DNA from: Lenzites betulinus
Taxonomy: Eukaryota; Basidiomycota; Agaricomycetes; Polyporales; Polyporaceae
Direction: 5' to 3'
Length of the DNA stretch: 64,000 bases
Assembly (NCBI GenBank): GCA_022264855.1
Contig: JABYQU010000065.1
Location: forward strand, 62,001-126,000
Part shown: one piece after another, positions 10,727-22,339 of the stretch
Position numbering within the stretch: position 1 is the first letter of the stretch
How the letters are laid out: each line of letters opens with the position of its first letter
Notes under the pieces: model-generated
Seen by the model: only the letters and a program-made list of their open reading frames with translations
What the model was told of the DNA's origin: nothing
Database searches by the model: none
Program-made: the position numbers and the translations under genes

Positions 10727-13700
10727 TCAGCCGCCGTTGTTCCAGAGTTGCGCCATTGAAGAGAGCGGAGGGTATTGCCCAGACTGCATCCCGTTCCCTC
10801 TGGGGTCGGCGTGGTATGCAACCGAGCGCTCGGGATAGCCTGGGAGCCCTTGGCGAAGATATCCAGAGTCCAATTTGCGGGAGTACACGGGATCGGCGTA
10901 CGCAGAGGGGATGCCAGTGCTGTACGCAAGGGTTGCGTGCTCCGTGAGCACAGGATAGGAGCCCAGACCGTCTGGCAGCGGAATTTGGCTCTGACTGGAG
11001 GAGTACAGCTGCTGGCTTTGGCTGGACGAGGGAACCTGTGAGCGGCCCGCGGAGAGCGACTGGACGCGTTGGTGGGCGTGCCCGTGTGCAACCGGCGGCA
11101 GGCCATTATACGAGCGGCTTGTTCCGAGCGGCACGAGCGGTTGTCCAAGGCCAATCGAAGACGACAAGGGATACGCGGGAGAATGAGAGGCCTGAGTCTG
11201 GTTCTGTGCTGGATACGACGGGTATGACGGTCCGCTGGTGGTACCTGCAGCGCCCTGGAACCCCAATCCGTCGCTCTCGCTGGATGCCCAGATCGACGGG
11301 CTACCTCCAGGGAGCTTCGAGCCGAAGAGCATGTGTGCCGGCGGCGCAGATGCCTGCCTGGCGTGCGAGGATCGGGCCAAGTCAGGCTTGGGAGGACTAC
11401 GGTGCAAGACGTTAGCCAGGATGTCCTGAGCGGTTGTGACACTCCGCCGCAGCTCAGCGGGTGGTGTGAGGTCCACGCCATGTTTAGGCGTAAACTGTGG
11501 AGATTTGGTAGGGGGACTGCGCGGCGTGAGAGCCATAGGGACGACCGGACTGGAAACGACAGCTCTAGGGGGCGAGGAGGCTGATAGTGGCAGACTGGCA
11601 GCTGTGGGAGCGATGACAGGGTCATGAAGTACAGGCGGCAGAACAGGAGGAGCGCTAACAAGGAGTTTAGCCTACACAAATCGATATAGAGGAGCACGCT
11701 CACCTAGGTTCCCAGACGATTTCGTCGTCTTCGTCATCGTCGTCGTCGTCGTCGTCCCCAACTTCTGTGGGCGGACCCAACGCCTTGCGGAACGCGGCAT
11801 CGACGGGGTCATCTTCTGTACGAGTGATGTCCGTCATGGCGTCGTCATCCCGTTCTATGCCTTGGGGCTCATACGTGATATGCGGCAGGAATTGGGGAGC
11901 ATCGCTGTACAGTATACTGCGACGATGGGGTTCATGATTGGGCTGCACAGGAACCTGAACTGAGGGCGGACGCTGTCTCTGCAGCGAGAGTCGTCTATCG
12001 GTAGCGGGAGCGCCATACGTCCCTTCCACTGTGAAACTGCCGTCAGACACGTTCAATGGGCATATCTACGGAGTTGAGTTAGAGTGGATACATTGCGCGC
12101 TTGGCTGTCACGCACATCATCTCTTCCTAAGGCTACGGCGTCCGCTAAGATGTCTGCGATCCTCATGAGTTGTTCCTCGTTCGGGTGGACTTGCTCTGGC
12201 GGGAGCAGCTTGGAATTAGCTCCACCGCTCACGTCCGCCGCCTCATCCTTGTTCAGAGCCGCCACGCTAACGACTTCGGCCGGTACAAACTTCTTCAGCG
12301 GCAAGAAACCCGCCATCTCGACGTCCTCTTCGAGCGTGGTTCCCATTTTCGGTAGCTTCTGCTGTGGGAAGATGCGCCAGAGAGCGGTGGCAAACTGCGC
12401 ATACGCCTGCCAGAAATCGGGAAGACCGGGTACATTGGCAGTAGCAGGTGGTGCACTAGAGCGTCTGTCGCTGTCTCGTCTGCGGTTTTTGGGCTTTGAA
12501 GAACCATCGTTGCCGGTGCCATCAGACATGAGCTGCTGCCAGGCCTGGGCGAGATATCGTAGATTGGCTCGTAGCCACTTGCTTGCTATCCTGAGCGCAG
12601 GGAGGGTTCGACGGAACTCCGCTGTGATGCGTTGGGCGAGGTCATGCTCCGCTGCATCTTCGGGGGGAGCCTCGGAGATCTGAATAACGCCTACTTCGAG
12701 GAGGACGCGGTGCATCGTCAGCAAGTGGGTGGCGATAGAGCTTTCTATCGCCGCCGAAGCTGCGGCCGGGATACTCTTCCTGTGCCCCCCGCCAGAGTTA
12801 CGGAACATGCGATGTTTCCACAAGGCCCCTTGGGCAAGCACGATGACCGTCAAGATGATGTCGTGAGGAAGAACGCGGTCAGAGACCAGACTCTCGAACT
12901 CTTCCGCTACTTGCCGCGGTAGATTCGGTGCTATCGTCTCTGCCCTTGATATTGTCTATGAGATGTGTATATGGTCAGTAAGACGGAGATAACGTACTCT
13001 TCTGGGGACAGCCGCCATGATGCGTGGAGAACGATCAACTTCTCCTTGAATGCTTCGACGCGTAGACGAGGGGCTCTGGACGGCAGATCCCTACGTAGCT
13101 GTTCCTTCTCCCGATCCTTCTTTGACCCACGAGATTTCCACGCATCCAGAGCCTTGGCAAGGACAGTTCCAAGGTTGTCGGCAGCAGTGTCGTACGGCGT
13201 TCGCACACAGAGGGCACGGTAGTAGTGCACTAAAGAACTGAACGTGTCCTTCTGGTAGGACGCGAGAATGGCCATCTGGTGAGCCGGATTCCCGTCCTGG
13301 GGCAGCAACACGCGCGCCTGCTGATAGCACTGGCGCGCCTTGTTGTAGTCGCGCAAACGCGCGAGCAAAGGCGGCGCACCATTGGGCAGCGCTGCGGTAC
13401 CCTTCTTCCCACGTCCGCCCTTCTGGTTGTTTGGAGTGACGGCCGGCGGACCATCCTCATGCCCCGCGCGCGGTCTTCCGCCTGACTCGTTGTACTGTTC
13501 CTTGTACCGCTCAATATCCCCCAGGCAGACAAGTGCCTTGCTGAGAATGGACATTCGGCTCTCGCGCTGTTCGCGGGTGGCAGGGGAGAGTGACGGGGCT
13601 GCGGCATCGAGGTCTGCATCGGAGGGGAACTGGAAGTGATTGCGTTTCGGTGCTGCACCGTCCGCAGGCGCGTTTTCGTCGGGGAGGATGCCCAGCTCGG

Positions 13701-14279
13701 CAAGGACGGGCTGGGCATCGTCGAGCTGGAAAATTCGGCGGATGCGCACGATCAGCTGGATCCAAAATTTCTCTTCGTCGGAGAGGAACTGGCGGAAGCG
13801 CTGCAAGAGCTTGCGGTACTCGACGACGCCGTGGCCGCCATGCGGGCGGGGCTGCTGCTGTGCCCCCTGCTGTCCCTGGGCCTGCTGCTGGTGCTGGTGG
13901 CGGGCGTTGGTGTGGATGGCACGGTCGAGCGCTGCGATGCGCTGCTTGTAGAGGGAGATAAACGCGTAGGACGTGTGTATCCAGAGCATAGTCTCTGCGT
14001 CCTTGGACTCGGGTGCATATGGATGGAGCAAAAGCAGGCGCAGGCAATTCCGTCGCAACCTGCGTTCCCCGTGGTTAGCCTGCATCGACGAGAGAAGTCG
14101 ATGAAAACGCACTGCTTGCGCGTGAAGTCCGTGTCCCTGTCCCATGGATCCTTCGTCTTCAGGGGTTCTTTGAGAGCATGCTGAAAGCTCTTGGCTTCCC
14201 TAAGTGCACATTCAGTATACGGCCGCACCACGGCTCGTTCGGTACGCACTTGGCTAGTTGTGCGGCTTCTTCAGACATG
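10727..14279 (-). CDS. EST1/SMG7-like 14-3-3-fold protein
   Basis: Likely a homologue of the EST1/SMG5-7 family, which acts in telomere maintenance and nonsense-mediated decay. The start at 14279 (MSEEAAQLAK) is joined by a ~50-nt intron to EAKSFQHALKEPLK; a second intron ending near 14060 gives RKQLRRNCLRLLLLHPYAPE. The 14-3-3-like helices include MLWIHTSYAFISLYKQRI, KFWIQLIVRIRRIFQ and, after a Gly/Lys linker, LRDYNKARQCYQQARVLLPQDGNPAHQMAILA with VHYYRALCVRTPY, the EST1 DNA/RNA-binding-domain signature. Later exons hold ILTVIVLAQGALWKHRMFR and FWQAYAQFATALWRIFP. An Asp run (near 11731-11757) precedes a splice at about 11702-11654 into a Ser/Pro/Gln-rich tail ending PLSSMAQLWNNGG at 10727. 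EST1 versus SMG7 cannot be separated by eye; I see no PIN domain. Confidence 0.85.
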
Positions 14280-14933
14280 TCGGTAGCAAGATAGATGCAC
14301 AGTTCATCGGACAGAGAGATGGTGGATCATGGTGGGCGAACAAGTGGTTTATTGCGAGTTGCGCGCCATGCCCGACCGCCTAGAGGTCCGATCCTGATAT
14401 GGTATGGAATCCGGACAAAACGAGCACTTTCGACCATAGATGGGCATAACGGCCGGACTAATTGTATTATTCTTGTTGCCCTGATTTCGCTTTTTTCCGG
14501 CACAAGCTCGCAGCGATAACTCGTCCAATTCCAGCCTAATTCCTTCGGTTTTGCACCCTCTTCTCGCTGTGCAGAATCAGGAGGGATAGAAACGACAAGT
14601 ACTCCAGTACCTCCCGCCGCCATACGACCTTACGTATGGTACGCTCAATGAGTGACTTTTCCAATAGGAACGTCTTTAACGGCCGGCAAGGCACGTACAA
14701 CAGGCTAGTGTGCACAGTAAGCCGTTCTCAGCTTAGTGGGCACTTAGTACTTAGACCTTTAAAACTATACATATCTAACCCTCTGGCTGATATATGCTGC
14801 GAACTGCTGTATTTGCCTCATGTGCGGTCGATAAACTTCTACTGGGCCACGCACGGCGTCCAGTGGGGAGCTTTGGAGCGATTTCTCAGCTTTCCTCAAG
14901 TCAACTCCATTTTCTGCACATTATAACATCCTA
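14280..14933. other. intergenic region
   Basis: Upstream of the EST1/SMG7-like start and downstream of K2's stop. AT-richer than the flanking genes; no gene seen. Confidence 0.45.
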
Positions 14934-16276
14934 TTACGTTCCTACAAGCTTTTTCAGGCGGAAAACACCCTCCCGTGCAGCGGCAACGGAGTCGTTGAAC
15001 ATTCGTCCTATGGCCGGTTCTGACTTTGGCCCTAGTCGCCAGCGGAGGAGCGACTCGCTGAGCTCGGGGCGAGTATATTGCCATTCCACCCGCACCTCGT
15101 CGGCGGTCGGGCGCAGCTCGGGATTGCGCCTCGTCATCGGTTCGAAGAGGCGGAGGAGAAACTCCATGCTATTGTAGGGCTGTTAACGCGTCAGCGATGC
15201 CCGTCATTGATGTCAGCGGACGTCCCTCACCTGCTCAAATTTCTTCCGTAATAGGTTGCCCATGGCGTAAATATCGACCTTAAACGCATCGTAAGGAGTC
15301 TCTGTCGAAAGCTCCGGCACCTCCGTGTCCCGCCCAACATCCCCAACGGCATACGGAGGCATGCCTTCTGGGAACCTGATGGAAAGACCGAAATCAACGT
15401 AGTAATATCGTATGGAGCGACCGGCCCTGGGCAGCGGCGTGACTTCGTATGAGAGATCCTCGCTACGATCGAGCGACGCTGGGTGATAGCCGTCTGGATA
15501 GAGGGGTTTGGCGTCCATCATGATATTTGCGAAAGCGATATCCCTATATCGAGTGTAAGAAAGCGAGGTAGAGTCATAAAACTTGGTCGCTAACCGATGG
15601 GCAATCCTATGCCTATGAAGAAAAACTAGCCCCTTTGAGGATCCATTAAAATTCAGTGATCTTTGAGCGACCAAGAGCTATGTATGTTATACCTCGATGA
15701 TCTGGTCGATGAACTCGACCACCTCCCCAATGGTGGTAAAATCGGGATCGTTGCAGGGCCTCAGGAACGGCATCACCATGAAGGCTAAGTGAGGGTCCAA
15801 CGGATCAGGCAGAATAGCGTAAACCGGCACCGCGTGGTTTGCGCTGTTCTTGATGGTAGAAAGAAATTGGACGATGTACTGCTCTTGACTATCCCTACGA
15901 ATTTCTTTGATTGCGACGAGTTCGTTGTCCTCCGTACGCCGGGCGTCGATTACCTGCCAATTCTAAACCGTTTCATCAGGACGGGCCCCGGTATATCTCT
16001 AAGATGTATCGTACAACTCACCCGAAGCACGATGGAATCTTCGCAGTAATCGGGATCGAGGTTCGTGCCTATCCATGACGGCTGCCACTGGGGATCGTAG
16101 CGACGACGCAGGACGTATCCGTAGTCCTTGAGACAGCGGTAGCGTTCCTGCCATAGGAACTCTGAGGGGGAGTGCCCGTAAACACCCTGGCGGGTGAGCC
16201 TCGCGACACGTTCGACGCCGTGAGAATCTAGGAAGGCATAACGGGGCAGTCGATTGTGTGTTTCTTGCACAGACAT
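14934..16276 (-). CDS. protein-kinase-like protein K2
   Basis: Close paralogue of K1: the start at 16276 gives MSVQETHNRLPRYAFLDSHG, matching K1's MSVQEKPKRLHRYAILAPEH. The kinase landmarks are conserved: NELVAIKEI, HRIAHRDIAFANIMMD (split by a GT-AG intron at the HRD codon), VDFGLSIRFPEG and GRDTEVPELS. The last exon ends REGVFRLKKLVGT. Introns sit at the same places as in K1; the last intron (15180-15230) is 51 nt as in K1 and has a single mismatch over its 3' 40 nt. The 5' leader is also shared with K1. Unlike K1 and K3 it has no divergent membrane-protein partner; K3's 3' end lies upstream instead. Confidence 0.85.
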
Positions 16277-16944
16277 CAGCGCGCACGATGCGGCAAGGAA
16301 GTTCTAAGTAATGTGTTGAACAGCCGCGTGCACAGGCGAGGGAAGAATCGTGAAAGAACTCTCGTCGAGAGATTCCCACAGCGGGAGGGCGTGCTTCGGA
16401 GCGCCCATCAACACCTTGTACACAATCAGCGTCTGGTGACCGTGTCCTTATTTTCCGGGCTTACCATCATCGTGGGCGCAATCTGGGGTTGTCGCGTTCA
16501 TTGATACGCATGTCGTGCGGAGTCAGGCTGTTGAGGTGGCTGTACGGGACACCTTGCATCTGCCCCGCACTATACGTGCGGCATCTTGCAAGGTTAATGC
16601 ACAGCCGTCGTGCACATCAAAAGTGCACCCTGTTCTTGGCAGTGGACTTAGCCTGACCTCACGCTTGATGCGCGGAAACCACTTTGTTGCAGATAGAGGG
16701 CTCGGGTATACCTTACGTCGACACATATGTCGGACTCAGGAAACTCGCAGTAGGAACTGAAGAAGCGAAAAAGGTACGCTCAAGCATTGCGAGTCTCTTC
16801 TGTGCCCAAAGCTGGTGGTAGCTGTTCCGTCGGTGATACATATGCCGATGTCACATATTCGGACGGCCACAGTCCTGCAAATATGTATGAGTCGAGCGAG
16901 ACACTCCGAGGGAGAAGACACGTACTTGCGCTAGACGTAACCAA
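16277..16944. other. intergenic region K2/K3
   Basis: Holds the K2 leader shared with K1 (16277 to about 16350, plus an isolated 18-bp match at 16391-16408). Nothing else recognised; no membrane-protein paralogue remnant was seen. Confidence 0.5.
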
Positions 16945-18297
16945 CTATGTGCCAATAAACTTCCTCAGACGATATACGCCCTCTCGCGCGACTGCGACTG
17001 TGTCGTTGAACATGCGCCCGATCGCCGGCTCCGACTTCGGTCCCAGCCGCCAGCGGAAGAGCGGCTCACTCAGCTCCGAGCGGGTGCTCTGCCACTCTGC
17101 GAGAACCTGATCGGCTGTGGGCCGCGTTTCTGGCTGTCGCCTCGTCATCGGATCGATAAGGCGGAGCAGAAACTCCATGCTGTTGTAGCGCTAATAATGC
17201 GTTAGCGACACCGGAATAGTAGGTGGAGTATGTGTCGCTCACTTGTTCGAATTGTTTGCGTAGTAGGTTTCCTAGCGCGAAGATATCGACCTTGAATGTA
17301 TCGTACGGAACATCTGGCGATAGCTCGGGGACTTCCGCGTCGCGTCCTACGTCGCCCACTGCGTACGGGGGTACGCCCTCTGGGAACTTGATGGAGAGAC
17401 CGAAGTCGATGTAGAAGTATCGCACGGGGTGGTCGGTTCGGGATAACGGGGTGACGACGTGCGAAAGATCCTCGCTATATTGGAGGCGCACCGGATGGTG
17501 CCCGTCTGGATAGAGTGGTCTGCCGTCCATCATGATGTTTGCGATAGCGATGTCCCTAGTTCGGCTATGAGTTGGGCAGACAAGGTGTAAACGTGCTGAT
17601 TAGAAGTCGCTCACCGATGAGCAATCCTGTGTTTGTGTAGAAAAACGAGACCCTGTGAGAATTCATGAACCCGAATTCATCCTTGAGATAATTATACTAG
17701 GTTTACCTCGACCATCTGGTCGATAAATTCGACCACCTCGCCGATGGTAGCGAACCGCGGGTTGTCAAATGGCCTCAAAAATGGCATTACCATCAAAGAG
17801 AATCGTCTGTCAAACGGATCCGGCAGGACCGCCAGGAGAGGTACCGCGTGGTTTGTCTTGTCACTGCATGTGGAGAGAAAGTTCATGATGCCCAGCTCCT
17901 CAGTGTCGACCTCGACACGCTTTATGGCGATGCGTTCGTTGTCTGCCTCACGTTTGGCATCAATCATTTGGTGCTTCTAAGATGAGCGGGTGTGTTTATG
18001 GGTTCTCTTAGTATGCAGTACACGTGATTCACTTACCATGAGCATCACTGAATCCTCAAAGTGATTAGGCAAAAGCTCTGTATCAGCCCAGGAGGGCTTC
18101 CAATCGGGCTTGTACCGAGGCCGTAAGACATAGCCAGCTTCCTTCAGATACCGGTAGCGTTCTCTCCAGAAGACCTCAGAAGGAATGAGATCGTAAGGTC
18201 CCCCCCGCGTGAGAAATTTTGCAAGCAACTCGGCGCTGTGGGGAGTCTGAATATCAGGAAAGTAAGGCACCCGGTTAAGAGTATTCTGTGCTGCCAT
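16945..18297 (-). CDS. protein-kinase-like protein K3
   Basis: Third and most divergent member of the kinase set. ATG at 18297 (MAAQNTLNRVPYFPDIQTPH); the upstream in-frame codon at 18315 is GTG and was not used. Landmarks: FWRERYRYLKEAGYVL and WKPSW at the N-terminus, NERIAIKRVEVDTEELGIMNF (lysine and putative helix-C Glu), HRIAHRDIAIANIMMD across an intron, IDFGLSIKFPEG, GRDAEVPELS and a last exon ending REGVYRLRKFIGT. All catalytic residues of an active kinase are present. It is divergent from the membrane protein gene TM2, whose ATG is 546 bp away, the same arrangement as K1/TM1. Confidence 0.83.
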
Positions 18298-18842
18298 CAG
18301 CCGCGGTCGGGACACAAGGGAGGTTCTAGGCTAGAGAAATTGTGAACAGCCATGGACGCGAGAACATGGCGCGGAAGGAACGTGTTCACCCAATGCGGTA
18401 ACTCGCAGAAGGTTCGGAGCTCCCGTTGGCGCTCGAGAGCCTGTTTCCTGACCTTCGCCATCATGGCCCAGCGCCGTAGCCCCGCGGACAGCTTCCACGC
18501 CGGATGCAACGTGTTGGCTTAACCTGAAGAACGAGGTACACGAATGTATTATCGACTGAGCAGTAATGTATTGCGTATCGCATTCGCCACCAATCTCACA
18601 CACGCGGTCCGCGCGAGCTGAGTCCTAGGACGCCCGCCTAAGCAGCATGCGCATGCGCATGTTGCGAGAAGTTGACGCGATATAACTACCACTAAGGCCA
18701 CTCTAGATACCCAAATATTCCCCCAAGCCCACCATCTCCTGCGCCACGCCAGTGGTGAAGGCTCCACGAACAACTGTCACTTCTATCTCAGCCCCCCCAG
18801 TCGTTGTCCTCGCAGCACCGTCTCGTGTGGTGGCGTTGAGCT
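18298..18842. promoter_or_regulatory. bidirectional promoter region K3/TM2
   Basis: Between divergent starts. It contains a 17-bp alternating palindrome, GCATGCGCATGCGCATG, at 18645-18661. Whether this is a binding site is unknown. Confidence 0.4.
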
Positions 18843-20037
18843 ATGTCTGACCTAGGCTTCAATGTCTGGGGGGTTGTCGCGGGAGCCATCAGCCTGTTGA
18901 GCCTCTTCCCTGCTAGTGCCTGGATCTACTACCAATTCCCTTCAAGAAAACTATTCATTCTGGAGGGTGTTAGGGAGGAGACCGTCATGCTCTTCAGCAA
19001 AGGCATGAAGGATGGTCTGCATACCCATATGGATGACCTCTACACATTTTGCTCCAGGATCTGGGCGTGAGTCGATTCTATCTAGCTTCCTTATACGCGT
19101 CCCTGTTCTTATGCCCATATCTCAAGCATCGATCAGCGTATTGATGACATACGATTCCAAGTTATTGCTTTCAGGACTTGGCGACAGCAAGTGAAAGGCT
19201 GGTGGAATGGCGTCTCTCGGGACATCGATCTGTTGCATGGCTCTGTGGATGACTTACGTGCCGAGTTGTCCGTGCGTGCTTCTGTGTCTCGTTTCCTTGA
19301 TATGCCACGACTAACTCGCAGCGGTTCTGTCCGCAAATAGGAAATCAGCTCCCGGGCTCGTAGACAACTAGCTGCAGCAGGGCATACGCGCCATCTTGCC
19401 GAATTGTTAGCTGCGCGTATCCAAGGTCAGTGTACGACTTCCATACTCTGCTGCGGATATAGCTCATTGTTACGCTGCAGAACATCCGTTGGGTGCCGTC
19501 ACGCCGCCCTCCACACGAGAAGACACTCCTACTTATTCTGATATAATGGCCAACGTTACTAGTAGAAACTCCACAAATACCCAGGCGCACGCTGTCCACG
19601 TCACAATATCCCAAGATGATGACGCTTCGCTTCCGGCTCGGTCTATCCCTACCTCGGTATCATCCCACACAGAGACCATTTCCGTCCTTGAGGCCGATGC
19701 GACTACCCATGGTCCGCGATCCCCATTTGATGGATCGTATACACGCAACAAGCAACGGGATTACCGATCAATGCGCCGGGACACTTTGCGGCGCTATTCC
19801 GAAGACCTGTGTGCACTGTCGCTGCCACAACCTCAGTGGTACCCCCACTGGTCTTCTACCCGAAACGCAACACTACGCGGTCCTGCCAGAGTATTCTCTT
19901 GGCCTCCGCCCCGCTATCATCATGGCATATCCGGGCGCCACTCCGCACAGCAGGTCCCGCTCGGATCGTATGCCCTCGGAGACAACAACTGCGCGTACAA
20001 TTATGCGTACGATGGGGACGATGAGGGGGACGTATGA
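18843..20037 (+). CDS. single-pass membrane protein, copy 2 (TM2)
   Basis: Paralogue of the gene at 4869-6048. Exon 1 (18843-19067) has FNVWGVVAGAISLLSLFPAS, a hydrophobic span, then YYQFPSRKL and a charged helix ending RIW. Exon 2 (from about 19175) gives TWRQQVKGWWNGVSRDIDLL and a short helical stretch. A further exon (from about 19340) has SSRARRQLAAAGHTRHLAEL, then after an intron a Thr/Ser-rich linker, an Arg-rich block (NKQRDYRSMRRDTLRRY) matching TM1, and an acidic end (DGDDEGDV). The acidic tail is shorter than in TM1. Function unknown; the conserved pairing with a kinase gene suggests a related role, which is inference. Confidence 0.75.
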
Positions 20038-20423
20038 CAATCATCATGGCTATCCCAATATTTCCGCTCGACACGCTTCTCTCCATGTCTCTGTTCGCGT
20101 TTCAGGCTCTCCTCTCTGTTGTATGTCCCACTGCCTCGAGGTTACTGGTATGGACGGCTGGACGGTCTTTACTTAAAACCTCCTATGACATGTACATTCC
20201 TGACTTCTTCTGATATGGCCCCGCTCTATGCTACTGGATTCTCTCCGCCTTCAAGACGCCAGTAACGCTGATCACAATCAACACCCAACGCTGATAGATG
20301 TATATCTGCTGCTCACTGAAGCGTACATCCGACATGAGCTGGTACGTATCGATCCATGTACCAAGGTGCTGAGACACACTACACAGGCTCGGTGTCACCA
20401 CCACGACGTTCGCCTGCTCCAAC
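20038..20423. other. convergent intergenic region
   Basis: Between the 3' ends of TM2 and the RPC34 gene; nothing recognised. Confidence 0.45.
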
Positions 20424-22339
20424 CTAGCCATTGGCCACATCAGCCGTAACGAGCCAGCTCCCGTAGTATGTGCACTCCTGGGGGTTCACCGGGCCATCGG
20501 GCTTGCAGAACTCAGCCGTCGGGCAGCGCACACACGGGGCCTGTGCCAGGCCGCCCGCGATGCGCTCCTGCTGCACCGCGCGATAGACGTAGGCCGCGCC
20601 ACCCTCGCTGAACCCGAAGTCGTCCTGCGTGGCACCGAAGTCAGGGGCAGGCGAGGACGAGTGAGCGCGCTTCGACCTGGACTTGGACTTGGAGGACTTG
20701 GACTTGGAACGTGAACGCGAGCGGCGGTCTGCGTCCGAGTCAGAGTCCGAGTCGGATTCCGAGTCGTACTTGCGCCGTTTCTTGCTCTTGCTCTTGCTCC
20801 GGTTCCGGCTCTTCTGCGTCTCCTCGTCGTCATCCATATCAACGCCCCTCTCTCCGTCTGCGCTCCCCTCGCGAGAGCGTCGCTTCTTCTTCCGTCCGTC
20901 CTCACTGGCACTCGCGCTCCCTTCACGGTCTCGATTCTTCCGTTTCCTGCGCCGCTTCCGCCGCTCGCTCTCGCTCTCCGACTCCGTCGCAGAGTCGGAC
21001 TCGGACGTCGACCGGCTTCGCTTGCTACGCTTCCGCCTGTGCCTGGGCGAGTCGGACTCGGAGTCGTCGCGTTCGCGCGCCTTGCGCTTGCGGCGTCGTG
21101 CGCGCTCCCTTTCGCCGTCGTCACTCGCGTTCCCGTTGTGGTCTTCGGACGTGTCCCACATAGCCGCACCGAAGGCCGGGAGCTATATGCATAAGGTACA
21201 GATGCGGGACGATCTTTAGCAGGAATTCATGAGTGGGGCCCGACAAGAGGACGTACGCGCTCGACATCGCCGTCGAGGACGAGAACGTTGAGGAGTGACT
21301 CGACGTGGTCCACGCTCAGCTGAGTCTCTGTGATCCGGCTCTTACTGAGGAACGTCAGGATCTGCTGTGCGGTCGGGTAGGCGGGTGCGGTGGAGATGGG
21401 GTGCAGGAGGCTGCTGGAGGAAGAGGAGTCGCTGTCCTTCGATTTTGGCGTGCTCTACAAATAATAATCAGTTTATAGTTCGAACTCGTAGCTGTGGAAG
21501 TGGTGTGGAACACGTACCCGATCGCGAATGAATCGCAGGCAGGCACTGCATAGGAGCTTGATAAACTCCGTGTCGAGCTCGTTGTCGGTGTACCACGGGC
21601 CGCCCGTCATCTCGACCGAGGGCTCTAAATGGGCGAGCATGTATATTTTACGTGTCGGGAACTAAAATATCACAGCCGTTCAGTGCCCATACATCGAAAA
21701 GGGAAGAGGGAAGACAGTGCTGACCTTCACCGACTTGACGGCCTTGATGAGCGCCTTTTGTGTGAGGGACTTGAGACACCGGTCGATGACGGTTTGATGA
21801 AGCTCCGTTTTGACCTTCAGATGCTTCGTCCAAATGCCTACATGAGCGAGGCTCAGTCACGCATACAGGAAACCCATAGTGGGGGATCATGGACCTTCGT
21901 TTGCCGCAGCCTGAATGTAGCTCAAGATCATGGATTCCTCTCCGCTCATGTCCTTCTTGCTTCATTTTCAGGTGAGGGAGAGTGGAAATGGGATTATGGG
22001 ACTACTCACACGTCAAGTTCCTTCTTCATGACTGCACGGAAGGAGACGGCCCCCTTCGTATCCTTCATGGCCTTCAACAGTCCCTGATGCACGCATATGA
22101 GGCCCCCAACATCTAATCAAGCTATCCACAGCTACTCACTGTTCCAAGCAGGAAGTTGAGCGCGGCCATGCGCCCAGACGCATCGGGGACGAGTGTCTCG
22201 CATTCTTTCTGCGTCAGGGTCTACAAGGAGGGTGTGAGGGCGAGACTTCGCAACGCGGCAGAAGGCACACCTTTTTTGAGTCTGCGAGCGCAGCCTGGTG
22301 GATCTTTTGCTCCTGCGCGTTGAGCTTTCTTCCGCTCAT
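20424..22339 (-). CDS. RPC34: RNA polymerase III subunit RPC34/RPC6 type with Arg/Ser-rich insert
   Basis: Pol III-specific winged-helix subunit that helps open the promoter and contacts TFIIIB. The start at 22339 gives MSGRKLNAQEQKIHQAALAD; later exons have LNFLLGTGLLKAMKDTKG, SFRAVMKKE, GEESMILSYIQAAANEGIW, KTELHQTVIDRCLKSL and PWYTDNELDTEFI. The C-terminus carries CVRCPTAEFC...C with spacing C-x2-C-x5-C-x10-C, the cluster that in human RPC39 binds a 4Fe-4S centre. Between PAFGAAMWDTSEDH and the cluster lies an insert of roughly 150 residues rich in Arg-Ser, Ser-Glu and Lys-Arg (about 21110-20655), like SR splicing factors. The exact stop (20424) is likely but not certain, as the last ~10 codons are not conserved by eye. 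Confidence 0.87.

Noticed and set aside
13511..14184. Long frames on both strands over the EST1/SMG7-like gene
   Set aside because: They are GC-driven shadows of the real exon, which alone has the family motifs.
20486..21219. Arg/Ser-rich frames overlapping the RPC34 insert
   Set aside because: Mirror frames of a repetitive coding stretch; only the minus frame ending in the cysteine cluster matches RPC34.
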